Assembly (NCBI GenBank): GCA_910577805.1
Contig: CAJTOE010000058.1
Location: 1-13,450 of the forward strand
Length of the DNA stretch: 13,450 nt
DNA from: an uncultured Oscillospiraceae bacterium
GTDB lineage: Bacteria > Bacillota > Clostridia > Oscillospirales > Oscillospiraceae
Direction of reading: 5' to 3'
Of the stretch, positions 1-7,431 are shown one piece after another. Numbering within the stretch: the first letter of the stretch is position 1; every line of letters starts with the position of its first letter. The notes under the pieces are model-generated. The model did not search any database. It saw only the letters and a program-made list of their open reading frames with translations, and had not been told where the DNA came from. The translations under genes were made by a program, and so were the position numbers.

Positions 1-17
1 AGGATAGTCCGGAGGAC

Positions 18-59
18 AAAAATAAGACCCCGCATCGTGAGATGCAAGGTCTTATTTTT
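18..59. terminator. Bidirectional intrinsic terminator after guaA
   Basis: Twelve-base arms at 18-29 (AAAAATAAGACC) and 48-59 (GGTCTTATTTTT) are perfect reverse complements. They enclose a second 5-bp stem, GCATC/GATGC (32-36 and 41-45), with a GTGA loop. Each strand ends in a run of five T, so the element can stop transcription from either side. It lies about 65 bases past the guaA stop and probably ends the glnN-asnB-guaA operon; on the plus strand it could end an upstream gene outside the window. The 60-125 stretch between it and guaA shows nothing else I can support. Confidence 0.85.
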
Positions 60-125
60 CTATGTCGGAGGCTAAGTGTTATTGCCCCTCACAGGATAAA
101 TCACATTGCCCTACGACATCTGAAA

Positions 126-1661
126 TCACTCCCACTCCACCGTGGCGGGTGGCTTACTGGTGATGTCGTACACAATGCGGTTGATGCCCGCCACCTCATT
201 GACAATGCGGGTGCTGATCTTATCCAGCAGGTCATAGGGGATACGGGCCCAACCGGCGGTCATGAAGTCGGCGGTGGTCACCGCCCGGAGGGCCAGAGTG
301 TAATCATAGGTGCGGCCGTCCCCCATCACCCCCACCGACCGGCTGTCAGTGAGGACGGCGAAATACTGGCTGAGCCGCCGGTCCTCTCCGGCCCCGGCCA
401 GCTCCTCCCGGAAGATAAAATCAGCTTGACGGAGCCGGTCCGCCTTCTCCTTGGTGACCTCCCCAAGGATGCGAATGGCCAGACCCGGCCCTGGGAAGGG
501 CTGGCGGCTCACCAGATACTCCGGCAGACCCAGCTCCCGGCCCAGCCGCCGGACCTCGTCCTTGAAGAGCAGGCGCAGGGGCTCCAGAATCTCCTGAAAG
601 TCCACACAGTCAGGCAGTCCGCCCACGTTGTGGTGGCTCTTGATGACGGCGGCTTCCCCCGTTCCCGACTCAATCACATCGGGGTAGATGGTACCCTGGG
701 CCAGAAAATCCACCGCACCAATCTTCTTGGCCTCCTCCTCAAAAATCCGGATGAACTCCTCCCCGATGATTTTCCGTTTTTCCTCCGGGTCGGTGACGCC
801 GGCCAGCTTTGTCAGGAAGCGGTCCCCGGCGTCCACCCGAACAAAGTTCATGTCCCAAGGGGCGAACGCGGCCTCTACCTCGTCCCCCTCGTTGAGGCGC
901 ATCAAGCCGTGGTCCACAAAGACACAGGTGAGCTGCCTGCCAACCGCCTCGGCCAGCAGGGCCGCCGCCACGGAGGAGTCCACCCCGCCGGACAGGGCCA
1001 GCAGCACGTGGCCGCCCCCTACTTTCTCCCGAACGGTCTGGAGAATGGTGTTTTTGTAGTCCCCCATGGTCCAGTCCCCCACAGCGCCGCAGACGCCGTA
1101 GAGGAAATTCCGGAGCATGTCCAGGCCGTGTTCCGTGTGGCTGACCTCGGGGTGGAACTGGACGCCGTAAAACCCCCGGGCCTCGTCGGCGATGGCTACA
1201 TTAGGACAGGCATCGCTGTGGGCGGTGAGTACAAAACCCTCCGGCACTTTAGCCATGTAGTCCCCGTGGCTCATCCAGGAAACCCCATCCCGGGGCAGAC
1301 CCTGGAACAGCTTACAGGCGGTGTCGTAGTGGGTGAGGGTCTTACCGTACTCCCGGGCGGAGTCGTCCTGGGCCGGGACGACCTCTCCCTCCAGCAGGTG
1401 GGCCATAAGCTGACAGCCGTAGCAGATGCCCAGAATAGGCACTCCCCAGGTGAAAATCGACCGGTCCACCGTGGGGGAGCCCTCCCGATAGACCGACCGG
1501 GGCCCGCCGGTAAAGATAATGCCTGTAGGGTCGAAGGCCTTCAGCTCCTCCAGAGGCGTGGTCCAGGGCTTTACCTCGCAGTACACCCTGCACTCCCGCA
1601 CCCGCCGGGCAATGAGCTGGTTGTACTGCCCGCCAAAATCCAGGATCAAAATTTTCTGCAT
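126..1661 (-). CDS. guaA: GMP synthase (glutamine-hydrolysing)
   Basis: This 511-residue cytoplasmic enzyme converts XMP to GMP using ATP and the amide nitrogen of glutamine, the last step of guanine nucleotide synthesis. The N-terminal class I glutaminase domain (about 1-190) shows the nucleophile Cys80 in GICYG, with His170 and Glu172 in FHPE completing the triad. The ATP pyrophosphatase domain follows with the P-loop SGGVDSS at 224-230. The C-terminal dimerisation domain ends in the family-typical KPPATVEWE. Length is normal for bacterial GuaA. The ATG lies two bases after the asnB stop, so translation is probably coupled; no strong separate ribosome binding site is visible beyond a purine-rich stretch inside the end of asnB. 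It is the third gene of the glnN-asnB-guaA operon and presumably shares glnN's leader control. Identification is secure. Confidence 0.97.
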   Translation of the reverse strand: MQKILILDFGGQYNQLIARRVRECRVYCEVKPWTTPLEELKAFDPTGIIFTGGPRSVYREGSPTVDRSIFTWGVPILGICYGCQLMAHLLEGEVVPAQDDSAREYGKTLTHYDTACKLFQGLPRDGVSWMSHGDYMAKVPEGFVLTAHSDACPNVAIADEARGFYGVQFHPEVSHTEHGLDMLRNFLYGVCGAVGDWTMGDYKNTILQTVREKVGGGHVLLALSGGVDSSVAAALLAEAVGRQLTCVFVDHGLMRLNEGDEVEAAFAPWDMNFVRVDAGDRFLTKLAGVTDPEEKRKIIGEEFIRIFEEEAKKIGAVDFLAQGTIYPDVIESGTGEAAVIKSHHNVGGLPDCVDFQEILEPLRLLFKDEVRRLGRELGLPEYLVSRQPFPGPGLAIRILGEVTKEKADRLRQADFIFREELAGAGEDRRLSQYFAVLTDSRSVGVMGDGRTYDYTLALRAVTTADFMTAGWARIPYDLLDKISTRIVNEVAGINRIVYDITSKPPATVEWE

Positions 1662-1663
1662 CC

Positions 1664-3244
1664 TTACACCCCGCTCTCCCCATAGTTGGCCAGCACCCGG
1701 GCGGAGGGGTCGTCCACGTCGCAGCCCTCCCAGGACCGATTGGGCATCCAGAAATCCGTTACCATGCCGCTCTGGCCGGGATAATACTTCTCAAAAATCT
1801 CCCGGTAGAGCAGAGACTCCTTGGTAAAGGGCCGTGCGCGGTCATAGCTGCGTCTCAGCCGTTCAAACTCCCCATCGGTGTACCGGCTTTCAGCGTACTC
1901 TTTCAAATCGTCCACCAGGGAGTGGCCCACCGCGTCGGAGAACGCGGCTTTCTCCCGCCACAGAATGCTCTCAGGGAGCCAGTCCCCCTCAAACGCCCTG
2001 CGAAGCAGATACTTGCCCTTGCCGTAGGTGTTCACTTTCTTTGCCGGGTCGAGGGCCATAACGTATTCCACAAAGTCCAGGTCGCCGAAGGGCACCCGGG
2101 CCTCCAGGGAGTTGACCGAGATGCACCGGTCAGCCCGGAGTACGTCGTACATATGCAGCTCCCGCAGCCGCTTTTCCGCCTCCTCCTGGAACGCCTGGGG
2201 TGTGGGGGCGAAGTCGGTGTATTTGTAGCCAAAAAGCTCGTCGGAAATCTCTCCGGTAAGGAGCACCCGGATATCCGTCCGCTCATGGATGGCCCTGCAC
2301 AGCAGATACATGCCCATGCTGGCCCGGATGGTGGTGATGTCGTAGGTGCCCAGCAGCTCCACCACCGTCTCCAGACTGGACAGCACGTCCTCTCTGGTGA
2401 TAATGACCTCCGTGTGGTTGCTGCCGATGTAGTCCGCCACCTGTCTGGCGTATTTCAGGTCGATGGCGTCGGTATCCATGCCGATAGCGAAGGTTTGGAT
2501 GGGGGCTTTGCTCCGGCGGGCGGCGATGGCGCACACCAGGGAGGAGTCCAGCCCGCCGGACAGTAGAAAGCCCACCTTAGCGTCGGAAACCAGCCGCTTT
2601 TCCACCCCGGCGATCAGCTTTTCCCGGATATTTCTGCAAACCTCCTCCAGCCCGTCATGGCACACCCGGTCCACCTTTGCAATATCCCGGTAGCAGACAA
2701 ATTTGCCTTCTTTATAGTAGTGCCCAGGAGGGAAGGGCATAATCCCGTCCGTCAGGCCCAGCAGGTTTTTGGGTTCACTGGCAAACAGAATGGTCCCCTG
2801 GCCGTCGTACCCGTAATAGAGGGGCCGGATGCCGATGGGGTCACGGGCGGCGATGAACTCCCCCGCCTGCCCGTCGTAGAGGATGCAGGCGAATTCCGCG
2901 TCCAGTATGGCGAACATATCCACCCCGTACTCCCGGTAGAGGGGGAGGAGAATTTCACAGTCGGAGCCGCTATGAAAGGTGTACCCCTTTTCCTCCAGCT
3001 CCCGTTTCAGTTTTTCAAAGCCATATATCTCGCCGTTGCAGACGGCATAGCTGCCCTCCAGCTCAAAGGGCTGCATCCCCTCGGGGGTCAGGCCCATGAT
3101 GGCCAGGCGGTGAAAACCCAGCAGACCCTCCCCCGCCTGGACCACCCGGCTGTCATCGGGGCCCCGGCTACGGGTGCGGTCAAAGCCGCGCCGAAACGCC
3201 TCTGAACCGGCCACGGGGCCGCAATATCCAATAATAGAACACAT
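1664..3244 (-). CDS. asnB: Asparagine synthetase B (glutamine-hydrolysing)
   Basis: It makes asparagine from aspartate, ATP and glutamine in the cytoplasm. The protein starts MCSIIGYCG, so Cys2 becomes the N-terminal nucleophile of a class II (Ntn-type) glutaminase once Met is removed; this fixes the start. Other glutaminase motifs are CNGEIY (69-74) and GSD (93-95). The synthetase half carries the ATP-binding loop SGGLDSS (229-235) and SDELFGYKY further on. At 526 residues it is on the short side for AsnB (E. coli about 554) but intact. The ribosome binding site AGGAGG (plus-strand 3252-3257) sits 7 bases before ATG and overlaps the TAG stop of glnN, which ties the two genes into one operon. 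A related class II amidotransferase with another substrate is unlikely given the overall match. Confidence 0.93.
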   Translation of the reverse strand: MCSIIGYCGPVAGSEAFRRGFDRTRSRGPDDSRVVQAGEGLLGFHRLAIMGLTPEGMQPFELEGSYAVCNGEIYGFEKLKRELEEKGYTFHSGSDCEILLPLYREYGVDMFAILDAEFACILYDGQAGEFIAARDPIGIRPLYYGYDGQGTILFASEPKNLLGLTDGIMPFPPGHYYKEGKFVCYRDIAKVDRVCHDGLEEVCRNIREKLIAGVEKRLVSDAKVGFLLSGGLDSSLVCAIAARRSKAPIQTFAIGMDTDAIDLKYARQVADYIGSNHTEVIITREDVLSSLETVVELLGTYDITTIRASMGMYLLCRAIHERTDIRVLLTGEISDELFGYKYTDFAPTPQAFQEEAEKRLRELHMYDVLRADRCISVNSLEARVPFGDLDFVEYVMALDPAKKVNTYGKGKYLLRRAFEGDWLPESILWREKAAFSDAVGHSLVDDLKEYAESRYTDGEFERLRRSYDRARPFTKESLLYREIFEKYYPGQSGMVTDFWMPNRSWEGCDVDDPSARVLANYGESGV

Positions 3245-3255
3245 GGCATTTCCTC

Positions 3256-5352
3256 CTATCTGACCCCAAACAGCAGATCGCCGTAGGTGGGGAAGGGCCA
3301 GTATTTCTTCGGGGTGAGGGTCTCGGCCTGGTCGCAGGGCAGGCGCAGCCGGCCCATTTGGGGCAGCACCGTGTCCCGAATCATCTCCGCCTCCGCCCTG
3401 ATATCACCGGCGGCGGCCAAGGCCAGCACCGCTTCCTCCAGTACGCCGGTCTCCCGGTGTATCTCGTCGGTGAGGGCGGACAGCTTTTTCACCAGCTCCG
3501 TCTCGCAGCCGCAGGGACAGCCCGGAACCAGCTCCCGCTTGGCGGCGGCGGTTTTCGCGGTGTCCAGGGCAAAGGCCTGGACGGCGGGGATGATTTCGGT
3601 GCGGGCCATGTCCACCATGGTGTTGGCCTCAATGATGACCGTCTTACAGTAGTTCTCCAGCGTCACCTCATACCGGGAGACCAGCTCCGCCTTGGTGAGC
3701 ACCCCGTGGGAGGTGAGCAGAGCCACATTTTTCTCGTCCAGCAGGTGGGGCACACAGTCGGGCGTGGCGGGATAGTTCAGCAGTCCCCGCTTCTCGGTGG
3801 CCTCCCGAATCCAGGCGTCGTCGTAGCCGTTGCCGTTGAAGATGATCCGCTTGTGGTCCTGAATGGTCTTACGGATCATGGCCTGGAGGGCGCTTTGAAA
3901 ATCCTCCGCCCCCTCCAGCCGGTCGGCGTAGACCTTCAAGCTCTCAGCCACGGCGGTGTTGAGCATGATGTTGGCACAGGCGATGGAGTCGGCGGAGCCC
4001 ACCATACGGAACTCAAACTTATTGCCCGTGAAGGCGAAGGGGGAGGTACGGTTGCGGTCGGTGGTGTCCCGGCGGAATTTGGGCAGCACGTCCACCCCCA
4101 GGCGGACCTTGCCGGTGTCGATGCTGGTGTAGGGGGCGTCGTGCTCGATGCAGCCCAGAATGGCGGCCAGTTCGTCCCCCAGGAAGACGGACACCACGGC
4201 GGGAGGCGCTTCGTTGGCTCCCAGGCGGTGGTCGTTGCCGGCGGTGGCCACCGAGACGCGCAGCAGATCCTGATAGTCGTCCACCGCCTTGATGACGGCG
4301 CACAGGAACAGCAGGAACTGGGCATTCTCATAGGGGGTGTCCCCGGGGGAGAGAAGATTCACCCCGGTGTCGGTAGACATGGACCAGTTGTTGTGCTTGC
4401 CGGAGCCGTTCACCCCCACGAAAGGCTTTTCGTGGAGCAGACAGACCAGCCCGTGGCGGGCGGCCACCTTCTGCATCAGCTCCATGGTCAGCTGGTTGTG
4501 GTCGGTGGCGACGTTGACGGTGGTGTAGATGGGGGCCAGCTCATGCTGGGCGGGGGCCACCTCGTTGTGCTGGGTCTTGGCCAGAATGCCCAGTTTCCAC
4601 AGCTCGTCGTTCAGGTCGGCCATATAGGCGGCCACCCGGGGCTTGATGGTGCCAAAATAGTGGTCGTCCATCTCCTGCCCTTTGGGAGGCCTGGCCCCGA
4701 AGAGAGTGCGGCCAGTAAACCGCAGGTCCCGGCGCTGCTCCCACATCTTGGCGTCCACCAGGAAATATTCCTGTTCCGGTCCCACGGCGGGGCTTACCCG
4801 TCTGACCTCCGTATTGCCGAACAGCCGCAGGATGCGCAGTGCCTGCCGGTTCAGGGCCTCCATGGAGCGCAGAAGCGGGGTCTTTTTGTCCAGGGCCTCC
4901 CCGTTGTAGCCGCAGAAGGCGGTGGGGATGCACAGGGTCTTATCCTTGAGAAAGGCGTAGGAGGTGGGGTCCCAGGCGGTGTAGCCCCTGGCCTCGAAGG
5001 TGGCCCGCAGCCCGCCGGAGGGGAAGGAGGAGGCGTCCGGCTCCCCCTGGATCAGCTCCTTGCCGGAGAACTCCATGATGACCCCGCCGTCGGGGGAGGG
5101 GGAGATAAAGCTGTCGTGCTTCTCGGCGGTGACGCCGGTGAGGGGCTGGAACCAGTGGGTAAAATGGGTCGCCCCATGGGCTACGGCCCAGTCCTTCATG
5201 GCCGCCGCCACGGCGTTGGCCACCCCGATATTCAGCTTGGCCCCCTCGTCGATGGTCTTTCTCAGGGACCGATATACCTCTGCGGACAGATTGGCCTTCA
5301 TCACCCTGTCGTCAAACACCAGACTTCCAAAATATTCCTGTACTGCTGCCAT
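3256..5352 (-). CDS. glnN: Glutamine synthetase type III
   Basis: This is a large (698-residue) type III glutamine synthetase, which condenses glutamate and ammonia with ATP; the family works as a cytoplasmic dodecamer. The length and the GSIII-type sequence (FGARPPKGQEMDDHYFG around 218-234) separate it from the roughly 440-residue type I enzymes. Conserved active-site motifs are PEQEYFLVD (192-200, metal-binding Glu), HNEVAPAQHE (262-271) and NGSGKH (315-320). The start is the ATG at 5350-5352, preceded by a modest AAAGGGTGA ribosome binding site. It is the first gene of glnN-asnB-guaA, read from the promoter at 5446-5474 through the leader hairpin at 5384-5432, so expression of the whole operon may be gated by attenuation. 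With its full set of active-site motifs it is likely the main ammonia-assimilating synthetase here, next to the divergent, unusual GlnA. Confidence 0.95.
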   Translation of the reverse strand: MAAVQEYFGSLVFDDRVMKANLSAEVYRSLRKTIDEGAKLNIGVANAVAAAMKDWAVAHGATHFTHWFQPLTGVTAEKHDSFISPSPDGGVIMEFSGKELIQGEPDASSFPSGGLRATFEARGYTAWDPTSYAFLKDKTLCIPTAFCGYNGEALDKKTPLLRSMEALNRQALRILRLFGNTEVRRVSPAVGPEQEYFLVDAKMWEQRRDLRFTGRTLFGARPPKGQEMDDHYFGTIKPRVAAYMADLNDELWKLGILAKTQHNEVAPAQHELAPIYTTVNVATDHNQLTMELMQKVAARHGLVCLLHEKPFVGVNGSGKHNNWSMSTDTGVNLLSPGDTPYENAQFLLFLCAVIKAVDDYQDLLRVSVATAGNDHRLGANEAPPAVVSVFLGDELAAILGCIEHDAPYTSIDTGKVRLGVDVLPKFRRDTTDRNRTSPFAFTGNKFEFRMVGSADSIACANIMLNTAVAESLKVYADRLEGAEDFQSALQAMIRKTIQDHKRIIFNGNGYDDAWIREATEKRGLLNYPATPDCVPHLLDEKNVALLTSHGVLTKAELVSRYEVTLENYCKTVIIEANTMVDMARTEIIPAVQAFALDTAKTAAAKRELVPGCPCGCETELVKKLSALTDEIHRETGVLEEAVLALAAAGDIRAEAEMIRDTVLPQMGRLRLPCDQAETLTPKKYWPFPTYGDLLFGVR

Positions 5353-5383
5353 TTTTCTTCACCCTTTCCGCAATCAAACGCAT

Positions 5384-5432
5384 AAAAAGAGACAAAGACG
5401 CCTTTCAGGATTCAACCTAAAAGACGCCTTTG
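5384..5432 (-). terminator. Leader terminator hairpin (attenuator) of glnN operon
   Basis: On the minus strand, CAAAGGCGTCTTTTAGG (5432-5416) and CCTGAAAGGCGTCTTTG (5409-5393) form a 17-bp helix with three G-U pairs and a six-base loop (UUGAAU). It is followed directly by UCUCUUUUU (5392-5384). It begins only a few bases after the predicted transcription start, so most transcripts would be about 55 nt long unless the helix is prevented from forming. Both arms contain the same near-palindrome AAAGGCGTCTTT, so each could also fold on itself into a small hairpin as a competing state. The purF leader carries the same element (8890-8938). Attenuation is inferred; the hairpin and U-run are seen directly. 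Confidence 0.8.
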
Positions 5433-5445
5433 CCTTTATGGGCGC

Positions 5446-5474
5446 ATTATACGCCCTGGGCGGGGCGCTGTCAA
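5446..5474 (-). promoter_or_regulatory. Promoter of glnN-asnB-guaA
   Basis: Perfect -35 TTGACA (5474-5469) and perfect -10 TATAAT (5451-5446) are separated by 17 bases on the minus strand. Upstream of -35 is an A/T-rich stretch resembling an UP element. The predicted start is near 5439. GGTTGACAG at the -35 and TATAATGCGCCC at the -10 also occur at the purF promoter, although the spacers differ. Confidence 0.9.
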
Positions 5475-5532
5475 CCTGTTTTTTCTATTTTTTAGGATTC
5501 TGTTCACTGTGGTGGAAAACCGCCCCAGGCTG

Positions 5533-5541
5533 TGGTATAAT
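5533..5541 (+). promoter_or_regulatory. Extended -10 promoter of glnA
   Basis: TGGTATAAT (5533-5541) is an extended -10 (TGn plus consensus TATAAT). At 17-base spacing the -35 position reads TGGAAA, a poor match, as is usual for extended -10 promoters. The predicted start is near 5548, leaving a leader of about 30 bases with no evident hairpin. Unlike glnN and purF, glnA therefore has no leader terminator. Confidence 0.7.
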
Positions 5542-5577
5542 ACTTGGGAATTTCGATGAAGAGGAGCGGGAGTGGTC

Positions 5578-6789
5578 ATGAAATATACCAGGGAAGAAGT
5601 ACTCCAGTATGTCCAGGAGGAGGAAGTGGCCTTTATCCACCTAACCTTCTGCGATGTGTTCGGGCGGCAGAAGAATATCTCCATTGTGCCCTCAGAGCTG
5701 TCCCGGGCCTTTGAGTGCGGCATCGCCTTCGACGCCTCGGCCATCGCCGGCTTCGGGGACGAGGCCCGGTCCGACCTGCTGCTCCGGCCCGACCCGGATA
5801 CCCTGATGCTGCTGCCCTGGCGGCCGGAGCACGGGCAGGTGGTGCGTATGTTCTGCTCCATCCACTACCCCGACGGACGGCCCTTCCCCTGCGACACCCG
5901 GGCTCTGCTCCGCGACGCCATAGCCCGGGCAGAACAGCGGGGATTTCACTTTCTTTTTGGCGCGGAGCAGGAGTTTTACCTGTTTAAACGGGACGAAACC
6001 GGCGAGCCCACCAAAATCCCCTATGACAGGGCCGGGTATATGGACATCGCCCCCGACGACAAGGGGGAGAACATCCGCCGGGAGATCTGCGTAACCCTGT
6101 CCCGCATGGGCATTTCCCCCGAGTGTTCCCACCACGAGGAGGGGCCGGGGCAGAATGAGATTGACTTCAAATACTCCGACCCCCTCACCGCCGCGGACAA
6201 TGTGATGACCTTTCAGGCCATTGTAAAGTTCATCGCTGAGCGAAACGGCCTGTGCGCCGACTTCTCCCCCAAGCCCCTGCCGGATTCGCCGGGGAGCGGC
6301 TTCCACATCAATATGTCAGTCCAGGGGGAGGACGGCCGGGACTATCTGCCTCAGATGGTGGCCGGGGTGCTGGACAAGGTGGGAGAAATGACGGTGTTCC
6401 TCAACCCGGTGGCGGAATCCTACGCCCGCTTCGGCGGGCACAAGGCCCCTAAATATATCTCCTGGTCCCATGAAAACCGGTCTCAGCTGGTGCGCATCCC
6501 CGCCGCCGTGGGGGAGTACCGCCGGGCGGAGCTGCGCTCCCCCGACCCCGCCGCCAATCCCTATCTGGCCTTTGCCCTGATGATTCAGGCGGGACTGTTG
6601 GGCATGGAGCAAAATCTGGAGCTGCCCCCCGCCACCGGCCTGAACCTCTACCAGGCGGACGGCGAGAGCCTGTCCAGGTTCCAGTCTCTGCCCCAGGACC
6701 GGGCGGCGGCGGTGACTGCGGCGCGGTCCAGCGAATTTATCGCGCAGGCCGTCCCGGAGACGGTGGCGGCGGAATATTTTAAGGGATGA
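5578..6789 (+). CDS. glnA: Glutamine synthetase type I-like, divergent
   Basis: The protein has 403 residues from ATG 5578, which has GGGAG 5 bases upstream; a GTG at 5572 would add two residues. It has the type I fold motifs: FDASAIAGF (51-59), GAEQEF (128-133), SHHEEGPGQNEIDFKYS (184-200), GSGFH (239-243), NRSQLVRIPA (300-309) and RSPDPAANPY (320-329). The family joins ammonia to glutamate using ATP. Compared with canonical enzymes it is about 40 residues shorter and lacks the usual C-terminal extension. Key positions are altered: the flap motif GYEAP reads GHKAP (Lys289 at the catalytic Glu), the ammonium-site Ser equivalent is Ala55, and NGSGMH reads PGSGFH. It may be a low-activity synthetase, use another amine, or act as a sensor. 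It is 24 bases upstream of the ANTAR gene and surely cotranscribed. The family is certain; true glutamine synthetase activity is not. Confidence 0.85.
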   Translation: MKYTREEVLQYVQEEEVAFIHLTFCDVFGRQKNISIVPSELSRAFECGIAFDASAIAGFGDEARSDLLLRPDPDTLMLLPWRPEHGQVVRMFCSIHYPDGRPFPCDTRALLRDAIARAEQRGFHFLFGAEQEFYLFKRDETGEPTKIPYDRAGYMDIAPDDKGENIRREICVTLSRMGISPECSHHEEGPGQNEIDFKYSDPLTAADNVMTFQAIVKFIAERNGLCADFSPKPLPDSPGSGFHINMSVQGEDGRDYLPQMVAGVLDKVGEMTVFLNPVAESYARFGGHKAPKYISWSHENRSQLVRIPAAVGEYRRAELRSPDPAANPYLAFALMIQAGLLGMEQNLELPPATGLNLYQADGESLSRFQSLPQDRAAAVTAARSSEFIAQAVPETVAAEYFKG

Positions 6790-6813
6790 CGCCGATTTCA
6801 GCGGGAGGAGGGG

Positions 6814-7404
6814 ATGTGTATGGAGTTAGAGGAGCGGGTCTACAGTGTGCTGATTGTGTCGGCCTCGGAAAAATTTCAAAACGCCCTGCGCTCCCTCCTT
6901 CCTGAAAGCGCCTACTCCCCCATTGTCACTGCGGCCAGCGTGGGGGCGGCGGAGCGCGCCCGAAACAACCAGGACTTCGACTTTGTGTTTGTCAACTCCC
7001 CCCTCCCCGACGACGCCGGCATCCGCTTCGCCATCGACTGCTGCCGCGCCGGGGGGACGGTGGTGCTGCTCTTCGCGGCGGCGGCGCTGTACGATTCGAT
7101 TCAGAGCCGGGTGGAGAAGCATGGGGTATTTGTTCTGCCCAGGCCCGTACCCCGGGACGCTATCCTCCGGGGACTGAACTGGATGACCGCCGCCCGGGAG
7201 CGGCTGCGGAGCTATGAGAAGAAGGTCCAGCCCGTTGAGGAGAAGATGGAGGAGATTCGCCTGGTCAACCGGGCCAAGTGGCTGCTTATCCGCGAGCTGA
7301 AGATGTCGGAGCCAGACGCCCACCACTACATCACCCGTCAGGCCATGGACCGCTGCTGCTCCAAGCGGGCGGTGGCCGAGGAGATTATCCGGCTGTACAC
7401 CTAG
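6814..7404 (+). CDS. ANTAR-domain response regulator (RNA-binding antiterminator)
   Basis: This 196-residue regulator has two parts. Residues about 10-125 form a receiver-like fold that has lost its phosphorylation chemistry: the acidic pair is replaced (VLIVSAS), the phospho-acceptor Asp is Asn61 (FVFVNSP), and the conserved Lys is Arg110 (LPRPV). A coiled linker (about 126-148) leads to a C-terminal ANTAR three-helix domain (about 141-195: NRAKWLLIRELKMSEPDAHHYITRQAMD, given in pieces as AKWLLIR, SEPDAH and RQAMDR). ANTAR proteins bind paired RNA hairpins and let polymerase pass a terminator. The likely operon partner is glnA, as in clostridial glnA-nitR arrangements. A ribosome binding site GGGAGGAGG (6803-6811) serves ATG 6814 or, equally well, ATG 6820 (MELEERV). 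Without a phosphorylation site, control is probably by protein or ligand contact, perhaps with GlnA; that is inference. Confidence 0.88.
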   Translation: MCMELEERVYSVLIVSASEKFQNALRSLLPESAYSPIVTAASVGAAERARNNQDFDFVFVNSPLPDDAGIRFAIDCCRAGGTVVLLFAAAALYDSIQSRVEKHGVFVLPRPVPRDAILRGLNWMTAARERLRSYEKKVQPVEEKMEEIRLVNRAKWLLIRELKMSEPDAHHYITRQAMDRCCSKRAVAEEIIRLYT

Positions 7405-7431
7405 CAACGTCAGGGAAGAAGCCGCCAGCAG

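Noticed and set aside
62..119. Inverted repeat ATGTCG/CGACAT downstream of guaA
   Set aside because: Only six bases with a 46-base separation; expected by chance.
42..1685. Long plus-strand open frame opposite guaA
   Set aside because: It is the antisense shadow of a GC-rich gene; the minus-strand frame carries all GuaA motifs and the plus frame shows no recognisable domain or ribosome binding site.
3358..5385. 675-codon plus-strand frame opposite glnN
   Set aside because: Low-complexity G/V/H-rich translation typical of the antisense of GC-rich codons; glnN on the other strand is unambiguous.
5384..5440. Classical two-hairpin ANTAR target with A1/G4 hexaloops in the glnN leader
   Set aside because: The six-base loop is UUGAAU, without A1 or G4, and no second independent hairpin precedes the terminator; the leader is not the textbook ANTAR motif.
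5353..5577. GlnR/TnrA-type operator or PurR box near the glnN/glnA and purF promoters
   Set aside because: No TGTNA-N7-TNACA dyad or recognisable PurR box was found in either intergenic region.
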